Made by a program: the position numbers and the translations under genes
Assembly: GCA_051294375.1 (NCBI GenBank)
Contig: CM119264.1
Location: 4,859,070 to 4,923,069 of the forward strand
Length of the DNA stretch: 64,000 nt
Direction: 5' to 3'
From: Paraspadella gotoi
Lineage: Eukaryota; Chaetognatha
The notes under the pieces: generated by a model
What the model was told of the DNA's origin: nothing
The model's input: the letters and a program-made list of their open reading frames with translations, nothing else
Databases searched by the model: none
In this document: positions 21,896-37,844 of the stretch, in pieces
Layout: every line of letters starts with the position of its first letter
Position numbering within the stretch: the first letter of the stretch is position 1

Positions 21896-23504
21896 TCAAA
21901 AACAAACGACTAGTCTTTGTAGACCACTCCGGTAAATATGGGAAGGGGGTAAGAGGTGGAAGAGGCCGAATAGCTTTCTATCCGTCATCGTCTCCTGGCC
22001 TGCCCGCTCGCTCGCGAATCCCACAACGCAGGAGCTGACCTCTCGCTCAACCTCCCTGGCGTCGGGCCGATGCTCATCAACACCCACTCGCTCGCTCTTG
22101 TCTGTCAGTCGACTACGACACATCGGGCACGACTGGCCTTCCCTTCGCAATTGAACCTGTGGCAGAGAAGGACGTTAAAGGAATTATGTAATGAATGTAA
22201 AGAGCAACAAAGCCAGCGATCCTCACCAATTGGTCGATGCATTCCTCGCAGTAGGTGGTGGGAACACGGAGTACGATGCTTGATTTCCTCTCCATGCAGA
22301 TGCAACATTCGGTTATGGGTTCGGAAATCTTAAGGGGAGGGGGGGGGTAAAATATGTCAGATTTGAAAAAAAACACAAAAATTTTTACACTTTACCTCCT
22401 TTTTGTTTCCTCAGAGGCTTCGGGCTTTTTCGAATCTTTTTCACTCGGTGAAACTCTAAAAGAGACAGCAAAAACCTGACAGGTTATTTTCCGCAACAAA
22501 AACCCCAAAGAAAAAAAAATAGACTTCCGGAAAAGAAAAATGATGAACTGTCACACCATCTTCACTTTATCCCTTACCCCATGGCGCCCGGACTTTCAAT
22601 TTCGTCTATTTTCGCCAACAACATTGAGGCGTCCATAGCCGTTCCATGTCGACTGCAAGAAAATAACAATGGTTATGAAAATAAGGAAATTTGGTTCATG
22701 AAGGACAAAAAAAATTCACCTTAAATCTTCGCTCAATCCATCGGGACACGAGGAAGAGTCTGTGAAAAGAAACCAAAGAAAACAAATATAATCTTTATTA
22801 TAAATCAATATTTTTTTTAAAAAAATGTATCTAACTTTTGCACCTTGGGAAGAGGCGCCGACCGACGCGCTTTCAATGTGGACGGTTATCTGATCGTAGA
22901 GAGTCACGAAATCGTTGAGCGTCAAAATTCGCGCCGACTCGATCTGCCCGTTGCTGCAGTTTACCTGCAGAGAAGTGGAACGATGTTTTAAAAGCAGTTT
23001 TATCATATTTATCATTCCAGATTTAAACACCTTAAAGCAGTCGATCCTGACTGTCGCTTTCCACAGAATCGAATCCGCAGTGTTGGAGCGAATCGCGAAG
23101 ACGAGACGCTTCCCTTGAGGATCTACGTGTTGCTCCGCGCTTAGAAAAAAAAATGTCGCAGGTAAGATTTTATAGTAAACAAATAAAATAATATCAATGA
23201 AAATTTTAAAAGACTTAAAAAAAATTTGATTTGCTAATTTAGCTTTATCCGCTTTAATTTTATCCAAAAATATTACATAGTACATAAACCTTTACTGAAA
23301 GTGCCAGAAATTTTAAAAAATCATTTGTTTTTCAAATCGTCTTTTCAAACATAAGCGAGGTCGTTTGAAATTATTAAACTTTCCGTACACGAGATTAAGG
23401 TGTTCCACTGTAGCCATGAAATCTGCGTACGATAGAGTAGCGACTTTGCGTAGCAGCTCAGCGTGGCGGAGGAAAGTCTCGTGGGATGAAGAGGAGGCGC
23501 CCAT
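21896..23504 (-). CDS. RNF141: RING finger protein 141-like E3 ligase
   Basis: Eight minus-strand exons: 23,504-23,389, 23,139-23,031, 22,964-22,844, 22,759-22,720, 22,652-22,578, 22,455-22,396, 22,328-22,227 and 22,156-21,896. The protein opens MGASSSS, an N-myristoylation-type start like that of vertebrate RNF141. It then has the family's middle region (GKRLVFAIRSNTADSILWKA…ESARILTLNDFVTLYDQI) and a C-terminal RING beginning ECCICMERKSS and ending CPMCRSRL. The literal RING lacks its third Cys and the His: the text reads LRVPTTYCEEC where the family has LPC-x-H-x-x-C. Two compensating one-base errors would restore this. Exon phase into the RING exon is also off by one, another sign of a base error. 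Role by homology: ubiquitin ligase. It converges with the phosphatase gene. Confidence 0.8.
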
Positions 23505-23825
23505 GACGGGATGAGTAACGAAGTTCAAAAAATTATTACCGAAGGAAAAAGAAAAAACCAGAATGGGCAATTCTCCTCAGGATTGTTTGAAACATCGTTT
23601 TTCCCCTTTTTAAATAAATTTTGGTTTTTTAGATAAATAAGGCAGGTAGTTTTCGTGTCCTTTCGAAACATCAAGCTGAAACAAAAAAAAAAAAAAAAAT
23701 GCGCGAAAAAATACAAAGAAATCAAAGTGACTAAAGCGGAGGTCATAAACCGCAGTAGTAGATTCAAATATTTCGGAATGGACAAGAGCGACAAAATAAC
23801 AAGATTGTTTTTTTTTCCATTATCG

Positions 23826-24007
23826 CTAAAACTTGAACTCCTTGTATTTCTTGGCGGCGGGAGCGCCCTTCGAATCCCGAGACTTGAGATCCTCTTTCCC
23901 CTCCGCCGCTTTTCGCTTCTTCTTTTGCTTGGCAGCGTGCTCGGCCACCATGTCGGACAAATCCTGAAGGAAATAAGTAGACGTGACATGAAAAATGTTT
24001 CTTTCTT

Positions 24008-24038
<31 letters not shown>

Positions 24039-27000
24039 TACCTGTCGGTCTTTGGCGAGGTGGCTCTGCTGTTCCCTGACCCGCTGTTCGTACCGCGCGG
24101 CCATTTCGGCCGGATCCAAGTCCAGCTCTTCTGGGTTGAGGGCGACCTCGATGTCGCCGCGATCGCGATCGCCGGGTCCGACGGCCGCCGGTCGATTCGC
24201 CATCGCCGTCGCCGCCGACATGTCGTAGACGTGAGCGGACCCCATCATGGCGCCGCCCACCGCGGAGCGCTTCTCCGGAAGGACCTGGCGAAGACAGGCG
24301 TTGGGTTGAAAAGAATCCGATCAGATAATTTATTTCGTCCTTTGTCTCACTTGATAAAGCGATGGCCTCTCGTCGCCGGCCTCCATCGCCGCCTCGATGT
24401 TCGCCTTCTGCGTCTTTCGCAATTGAATGTTGACGTCGGGCGTCTCGATCCCGACGGGCATGGAGGTCAGCCCCGACGGGGTGATCATTCCCTCGGGACC
24501 GGGGGTGGCCAAGCCGGAAGCCTCGCCTGAAACGAGTGAAAAGGGGGATTTCCAATTTTTTTTTAGGGTGAGGAGAGGGAGTTTTTTTTTTCGAAGGAAT
24601 AACTTACCCTGCTTCTCCTCTTCCTCCTCCTCGCTCTCGGATTCTGACTCCTCCGACGATTCCGACTCCAGCTCTCCCCAGTGAGACCGATCGATTTCCT
24701 CCTCCACCGCCTGGTCGTTGCCAGCGTCCGCCTGGTGGAACAATCAGTCGGTCCATCAATAAATTAATCTACAAAGAAAGTATATAACAACCAATCCTCA
24801 CCGTGACGCCGAAAACGTCGCCGTAGAGTGGACGGCCCCGCTCGTCGACGGGGGGTTTGCCCCAACCACCCGCGTGGTAGCCAAAGGAGCAGCCGTCGGG
24901 AATCGGCGAATTAAGGCCGGGGATTTTTAGCGTGGGGTATGAGGGAGGGGGACCGTATCTGAAAATAGAGGGTTTAATAACGGAGTTGTTAACGAAACAT
25001 TTATGTAAAAAAACTAACCTTTGCATCGAGATGAGCCACGGAGGCGGGAACCTCTCGGCGTTGGGACCGACGGGCATTCCGAGAGCGATTCGCATATCGT
25101 CGGAGAGAATGCCTGAAGGGAGGTTTGGATTATGAATTCAAGACATTCCCTCCCTATAGACCACCGTTGTATTTACTTACCCGGTTTCTTCTCCTTGAGT
25201 CGCGTCTCAAACTCCTTGCCCTCGTAATAGAGATCCCCGTGGATGGTCATTCGCGGCTTCGTCTGCCACTTGAAGAACGCGTCGTGCAGCTTCTGGTAAT
25301 CGATGTCGATCTTGCCCAGTTTGGGTCGAACCTGATATAGAAACCATGGAAAAAGGGGTGAGGTTAAATTTAAATTTGGAAATCGGAGAATTTAGTACTT
25401 TTTTACCTTTTCTCTCATCTTAGATTTAAGCGACTTTTCGGTCTCCTTATCCTGGAGCGCCTGTCTCATTTCCATGATGCCAGTTTTCTTGATGAAGTCG
25501 GGCAGATCGAACGGCGGCTTCTCTATACCTCTTTTGCCCTAAGAAGCGACGGAGAGAGGGAGGAATAGACAAAACCTTCCAGCTAAAAAATTCGAATTAT
25601 TTACTTGAAGGTATTTCCTCTTAAAGCACCAATGTCGCGGGACCGGAACGGAGTTCCTCGTGCTCTTGAGGTGGACGAGCAGCTTTGGATCTCGCGCGGT
25701 GACGTCGTGCATCTCCACAACATCGGGACGGCTCACGAGTTGCTTCAGTTCGGCCACCGAAAGGCGCGTCATCTTCTTTAATTTCTTCTTGCTGATCTTT
25801 TGTTCCTGCGCGGTTAACGTCAAAGTTCAAGTCAAAGTTAAAAAGTCAATTAAATTATCGCATCGAACCTCCTCGGGTTTTTCATCTTCCTCCTCCTCTT
25901 CCTCCTTGTTTTCGGTCTCCTTCTCTTTGTCCGGGTCCTTTCCCGCCCCCTCCTCGCTCCCCTTCGTCTCCTCCGCTTCCTCCTTCTCGCTGATCTTGAA
26001 GGCCTCGAAGATTTTGTGGAAGAGACGGTAGGCGGGGGTCTTTGGGTCGAGGCCAAGATCCTCGGGGACGTATTCCACCTGGAAGTTTCATTAAAATATT
26101 CATTAAACAAAATGTGTAAGTTTGGGGAGAAAGAAAGTCAACCGAAGTGACGCCCCTCCCCAGAAAGAAGAATCAAACGAAAAACCGATGACATTAAAAA
26201 CAACAAGAACAATAACAACAATATCATCTCACCTCGACGTCGTCCTCTTCATCGTCTTCAGCCTCCTGCCGCTTCACCCATCGCGAAGCCTCCATCTCCC
26301 TCATTCTCTGCCCGCGGGTCTTTCTCTTCTTCTTTTTTCTTGAGTACGAAGGAGAGCAGAGATATAAAGAATAGGAAGAAAACAAGGACACTTGAAAGAA
26401 CTCACTTTTGAGTTTGCTTCGCTTCCTTAGGCTGTTTCGAGGGTGGCTGCTGCTGTTGCTGTTGCTGTAGCAGCGGCGGCGGGGGAGGGGGAATGAGCGG
26501 CGAAGAATACGACCGTCTCCTTTCCTCCTCGTCCTCGAAAGAGGGGCCTTCGGAAATGGCGGCGTCGGCGGAGGTTTGCCCCACCTGAGGTGAATTAAGC
26601 CATTAATTTATTCCATTCCACCCCCCTTAACCCACCTGCCCCACCAACCCGACCTGCTTCGCTCGCAAATCTTTAAAAGAGAGGATGTTCTCGAGGGCTG
26701 ACGGAAGCTTCGGGGGCGCCTCGGGATCCGCAGTCTCGTCGGTCGAAGTCTGACCGACGATTTGGGGTCCGCGTTGGATCGGCGGGGGAACTGAAGACGA
26801 TAAATAAAAGAGAGAGACAATGACAACAAATGTTAAGCGCTCTCGCTCTCTCTCTGTTACCCGGCTGTGACGGAATCGCGGGTTCTTCAGTTTCTTCTTC
26901 CGGTTTTTCAGAAGACTCTTCGTCTTTCGCCACAGGAATCTCCATCAGAGGCAAAACGACGGGCGGAGGCGGGATGGCAGGAAAAACTGGATCGACAGTC

Positions 27001-27562
27001 GGAGTGACGTCCGGGGCTTCGACAGCCTCTTCGACGGATTCAGCGACGGGGTCTTCATCCTCCGGGACTTCGACGATCGCCTCCTCGGACGGGACGAGCT
27101 CTTCCTCGGTCGGTGTCGGCTCTTCCTCCATCGCTTGAGGTTCTTCGTTTTCAACGGGCACCGAGTCTGAGAGAAAAGATTTATTTTTTCAACAACCCTC
27201 TCCAATTCAGTCTTACTCGATCCTGTCCTTCTCTCCCATCACCCACCTTCGCCAACGCCGTCGATGGGCGCCGCGTCTTCAAAAGTCGGCACTTGTTCGG
27301 ATTCCACCAGAGGCGCGTCGATCGAATCTGGCGCCGTCAAGTGAATCGATTGGATGGCACCGGTTTCTTCTGCTTCCTCTATCACTGGCGCCGGCGCCTC
27401 CTTCCCTTCTACTTCGCCGGCGGCCCTCGACGTCAGATGGTCATGAAGTCGTTGCACCAAGACGGGTTTGTTTCCCGTCGTTGGGAGACCATAGTCGCTG
27501 AGCTGCGCGCGCAGTTCGGGGACCTTGAACTTATTTAGTTCGTTGAAGGTCGGCACCTCCAT
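23826..27562 (-). CDS. SF3B2: Splicing factor 3B subunit 2 (SAP145)
   Basis: About 15 minus-strand exons encode roughly 905 residues, close to the human protein (895). The start is at 27,562 with an N-terminal SAP domain (FNELNKFKVPELRAQLSDYG). Acidic and proline-rich linkers and a glutamine run follow. The hallmark core comes next: TPAYRLFHKIFEAFK, KKLKKMTRLSVAELKQLVSR, PDVVEMHDVTARDPKLLVHL, RHWCFKRKYLQ, KIDIDYQKLHDAFFKWQTKP, GMPVGPNAERFPPPWLISMQ and RYGPPPSYPTLKIPGLNSPI. An acidic segment (IDRSHWGELESES) is followed by GGAMMGSAHVYDMS, DMVAEHAAKQKKKRK and the terminal KKYKEFKF. It is part of the U2 snRNP SF3b complex that binds around the branch site in the nucleus. The stop is 322 bp from the RNF141 start. 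Confidence 0.97.
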
Positions 27563-27965
27563 TTTATAGAGTTTTTGTGTAAAACCTTTTTTGATATTCG
27601 ATGGCTTTAGAAATATTACGTAATTGATATTTTTTTTGAAAATCTCACATAAGATTTTTTTACAAGGGTGACGACGAATAATAGATGCACAAAAAAGCAA
27701 ACGGAAAAGACTGGTGAAACAAATGTTTATTATTGCATCAATATCAATAATGTCAATTAAATATCTAAAAAAAATTTATTGTTTTTCATTCGCGATACAA
27801 AATAATTTGTAGGTTCACTAAACATTTTAAATTCTAGTATGTAGAAAGATTAACGATATTTCGTGGAAAAAAAATCAAAACAAAACTGAAAATGGCATAA
27901 AAAAATCAGTACATGTAACACTAGATCTACAAAATGCGGTAATGAGAAATAACCTCGCCGCGCCT

Positions 27966-30174
27966 TCACCAACGCCCGCCCCCGTAAGGTCCAGGACCCC
28001 TCCCGCCACCGAAGCCAGGCCGCATTGGCCCGCCCCCGAAATTTTGGCCCCAGTTCTGACCAAAGTCGTTGTAACCGGATCCGCCAAAGTCGTTTCCGCC
28101 ATGACCCCAACCGCCGTTTCTCATTCCGCCGCCACCTCCGCCGCCCATCATGCCGGAATTACCCCAACCGCCACCCATACCTCCGCCCATTCCGCCTCCC
28201 ATACCCCATCCGCCTCCACCCATGCCTCCTCCCATGCCACCGCCCATGCCTCCTCCCATGCCGCCGCCCATGCCTCCTCCGCGGCCCATCATGCTTCCAC
28301 CGCGTCCGCCGCGACCACCGCCGTGCATCTGGCCCATCTCTGCGTCCTTGGGGATGGCTTTCTTGACGTCGATGGGGCAGTCGTTGATGCGGTGAGTCTC
28401 CTTCTGCAACATCATCTTGTCGACTGGGTCGTGGTCGTCGAATTCAACGAAGGCGAAACCTCGAGGTGCCTGGTAATAAATAGCATTTTGTATTTAACGG
28501 GCTACTAGAAAAAATTCCAATCAAAATAATAAAAAAACTTGTATAGTTTACCCCGCTGGCCTTGTCCTTCATGAGGACGCAATCCGTGATGGTTCCGTAG
28601 CTGGAAAAGTAACTCCTGATGTCCTCCTCCGTGATGGGCTTATCCTTCAATCCTTCAAGCAAATAAAGAGGTTCCTAGTCTAAGGTCTTTCCGTCAGCGT
28701 AGCGAGACAGTCCTATTTTTAAGGATAATCTGTCCGATATTGACAACCTAGTGCCTTCCTAGAATGCTGGCCAGTAATAAAAAGCATTACTTTCCTTGCT
28801 TTCTTTCCTCTCTCTTTTCTTGCCTAATCGCGGCCTTTCTAACTTTGTTTCGAACGGAATTAATCTACGCTGCATCGAAAAGGAGAAATTCCACGCTTCA
28901 AAAAATATGTAAATTTCCTTTTTTCACCCCATTCCTAAAAAAAGAGATGTTAGCTCTCCCCCGACGAACACCTTCGCCCTAGACTCTAGAGCCTAACGCC
29001 GAATAAAAAGAAAGAATATACAAGACGTTCACCCACGCCCAGGGTGGAATCGACACGGCGACGTCTTGCAGCCTCTTTGACAGGCGCGCTGGAAGGGGGA
29101 AAAATGAGAGATGATGTAGCGGACCTCCGGAGATTTTTCATCGAGCATTTCTGGTTTTGTGTCTTCGTATAAAATATTTTTGTTGCGATGCATCCTTACC
29201 GAACCATAGATGCTGGCCTGCCTTTTATCGTTGGACCCTTTAATCTCTCACTAGCACCTTCTTTCCTACCGATCGCTTCCTGTCGGCTCGAGAGTAGATG
29301 ATTAGGCTGCATCCTCTGAAGCTTAACTACAAACGCGTTCTGATTTATTCTTTTGAGGATAACCCATTAAAAATATTATCCTTCCGGGATAAACCTGATA
29401 GCTCCACCGAAATGTCTTACGATGCCCTTTAAAAATATAAATGTTTAAAAAAGTATATCTGCTAAAAGGTTTGTTTTTCCTGGCTTCAAATCAAAACCAA
29501 CCTCGTGCCCAAAATATAACCGCACAAACGCAACGCAAAATCAGCCAACTTACCCCCGATAAAAATTTTTTTAATCGCCATGTGCGAAGCGGGATTTGTC
29601 TCCTCTCTGGGAACCGCCCGTTTTGGTTGAACCTGAAATAACGAATGCAGTTATTATATTATATCGCAGTACGTGAAAATGATGAAAGAAAATAAAAATT
29701 AAGCGGGGCGAACAAACAGACCTGTCTGCCGTCGACTGTATGCGGACGATGCCCCATTGCCTCGTCGACCATCGACGAATGCTGAAAAGAAAAGTCGATT
29801 CGAGGCGGAATTCTCTCGCAAGTTGACGAAAGGGAAATATAATTTAAAAAAAATTAAGACAACCGACCTTGTACGTGACGTAGCCGAAGCCTTTGGATCG
29901 ACCCGAGTACTTGTCTTTTATGACGACGACGTCCGTGATCTCGCCCCATTGTTCGTAGAACGCTTTGAGGCTGTCGTCTGTCAAATAAAATTAATTGAAA
30001 ATATTGTTTTTTAAGATCGAACTGGGGTGGTTTTAGAAAGCACTGTTGAAGGCAAGAAATCTCATGTACGATAAACGCTCGAGCACCTGTCGTTTTGAAA
30101 TTGACGCCGCCGACAAAGATCTTTCGCTGCTGCTCAGGTTCCAACGACGACTCTCCGTTGCTATCAGAAGCCAT
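27966..30174 (-). CDS. hnRNP A/B-type protein with two RRMs and Gly/Met-rich tail
   Basis: Six exons (30,174-30,087, 29,977-29,868, 29,781-29,722, 29,632-29,554, 28,652-28,552, 28,469-27,966) give an exact 313-residue frame. RRM1 has RNP2 KIFVGGVN and RNP1 KGFGYVTY. The linker VQPKRAVPREE is typical of hnRNP A/B, Musashi and DAZAP1-like proteins. RRM2 has KIFIGGL and RGFAFVEF. The C-terminal third is a glycine and methionine repeat (MGGG units) that ends GPYGGGRW. Expected to bind nascent or mature mRNA in the nucleus and cytoplasm; the low-complexity tail suggests condensate behaviour. The exact orthologue (hnRNP A1/A2, Hrb27C or other) is not resolved. Its stop is 404 bp from the SF3B2 start. 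The 900-bp intron at 28,653-29,553 is the longest here and holds no recognisable gene. Confidence 0.93.
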
Positions 30175-31287
30175 TGTTATTTATTTTGGCCTTGAAATAC
30201 GTTATTTATCAAAGATCTGAATTAGAGGGTAATTATCAAAACTTAATTCTAAAGATTCACGATCATTTTTATTTATTTTGCATTCTCATCGAAATTTTTT
30301 ATTTTAATAGATAAAAGAGGTGACAATATTTTTACTCTATACAAATATTTTTTTTTTAAAAATCGCCTTGAAAACATTTAATCATTTGCGTCGAAATAAA
30401 AAATACGAAATTGATGAAATGAAATCAAAAAATATTGAAGATGATCGATTAAGCATAAACACGTTACGCAGCCCATTTTAGGTTTAGGAATGAAACTGCA
30501 AATACACGGATTTCAAATGGGAGTTATAAAAACGTAACTAATCTATACTAATAATACCTAAATATAATTCACTTAATGTAGAACTACCAAGGCTATTCGC
30601 GCGCGCTACGCCTATTTGGAAACAGATTATCATCGGTTCCATCTCCTTCACCGCTCGTACCATTATGCTAGCGTCTATTGTTACAGGAGTGAAATGAAAG
30701 GTGTTGGAGGGTTTTCATGTAGAAACATCAGTGGGTAAAGGTGGCTCACGTCATCCGGAGCTGGGTCGCATCGGGGTCTCCAAGGGCCTACCAATCAGGC
30801 GATGAGCGGACGGCGCAGTCGACAGATGCAATCAGTCTTAGAGTATGGATCTGATATCTGAGAACTGTGAGAGGTATAAAGGGTAACAGTATAAAAAGGG
30901 AGACGCGGAACCTATCACTGTATTCTGACCAACCGTATTCTGACCAACCGTATTCTGACACGTATCATTTATTAATTATTAGCACGATACTCGATATCAC
31001 TGAAAGGCAAAACATTAATAAATGATAAACAATATTAGGACAATATCAGTATTGAAGAACGGTTCGTTTAAATGTTCATCGCGAATAGTCCGTCTCGAGA
31101 TCCTCGACGTCCTCACGAATTTGTCTCCAACAAAGGATCAAATACTTTGGCTAAATAATTTGTTATAGCAACAAATTGGAAAATAAACTTGATCTGGCAA
31201 GCGCCTGTTACCTCAATAAACCTTAAAATATATAAATGAGAATTTCTTTGCATGCTCCAAGACATTTTACTAAATAATAAATGTAAA
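30175..31287. mobile_element. Intergenic DNA with possible solo LTR (about 30,682-30,970)
   Basis: A segment starting tgttacaggagtgaaatg is GC-richer than its surroundings. It carries two TATA-like boxes (gtataaagggt and gtataaaaaggg, 30,875-30,900) followed by a 14-bp triplicate (attctgaccaaccgt). This resembles the U3/R layout of a retrotransposon LTR. Neither a matching partner LTR nor a clear target-site duplication is visible. Confidence 0.3.
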
Positions 31288-32040
31288 AGAATTAAAAAGT
31301 TTAATTTCATAATGGAGTGCAGTGCAAAAAAAAAATTTTATAAATTTTCCATATATTTCGACATAAGTTTCTATGTCATCTTCAGTGAGAAAAAAAGAAT
31401 TAACAAACAAACTTTTACAAAGTAAGAAATAGAGAAATAAAGAGAGAGAGACACAATAACAATGAAAAGGCTAAAGACTAAATGACCTTAAGTGGTCAGA
31501 AGAACCCAAAAAAGGGTTGCCCCCACCCTTCATAAGTCATTAAAGACACAGTTCCATGCGTCAGTTTTCCACGTAGGCTCCCCAGTCTCATTAAGACCCT
31601 CCCCAGGTCACTACTGTGACGTCGAATTTCAAGTGCTTCGCGAGTTTTTAAGGTCATGGATCAGTTTTTTTTGTTTTTTTCCGGACATCGTTTTAATAAT
31701 ACTTGCGTTGGCAAAATCCGGGGTTAGTGACAATCTTTATAGTGTTGGGAGATTCCGGAGTGTTGCATTGCTCTTTTCCAATTGCTCTTTCATGTTCCTT
31801 CCTTCCAGAACCCTTTTTGGGTTCTTCTGACCACTTTAAGGTCATTTAGTCTTTAGCCTTTTCATTGTTATTGTCTCTCTCTCTTTATTTCTCTATTTCT
31901 TACTTTGTAAAAGTTTTGTTTGTTAATTCTTTTTCTTCCACTGAGATGACATAGAAACTTATTTCGAAAATATATGGAAAATTTATAAATTTTTTTTTTT
32001 TGCACTGCACTCCATTATGAAATTAAACTTTTTAATCATT
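31288..32040. mobile_element. Foldback element with inverted arms of about 230 bp
   Basis: The left arm (about 31,290-31,525) is near-perfectly repeated in reverse at about 31,805-32,038, including gtgcagtgc/gcactgcac at the outer part and an internal GAGA run. The roughly 280-bp spacer has no convincing gene. Arms contain the phrase 'ctatgtcatcttcagtgag', often seen at ends of dispersed invertebrate elements. It is probably a non-autonomous foldback transposon or MITE. Confidence 0.75.
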
Positions 32041-32046
32041 ATACTA

Positions 32047-37630
<5,584 letters not shown>

Positions 37631-37844
37631 TTAACCGGTGGGTTTTAAAACGATTGAATGTAAAGTTTCGGAATAAGTTTAAATTCGAATTCAAAATAGC
37701 AAAAACTCGCTGGAGAAAATAATATAAAAGATGCAACGGAAAAATGAAAATATAAATCAAATTCAATGACATCGTCGTCAAATTGATCAGTTTTTAAAAA
37801 CCAATAAAAAAAAACAGAAAAAAGATAACAATAACAGTTAACAA

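Noticed and set aside
24000-24555. Long plus- and minus-strand alternative frames over the SF3B2 3' exons
   Set aside because: Shadows of GC-rich SF3B2 exons; the authentic frame is fixed by KKYKEFKF and GGAMMGSAHVYDMS.
27942-28508. Plus-strand Ala/His/Ser-rich frame of 188 codons
   Set aside because: Antisense of the Gly/Met-rich hnRNP tail; the minus-strand frame has RRM motifs and exact exon phases.
28653-29553. Possible snoRNA in the long hnRNP intron
   Set aside because: Only loose C-box-like strings (gatgatg) were seen; no paired D box at proper spacing or terminal stem was found.
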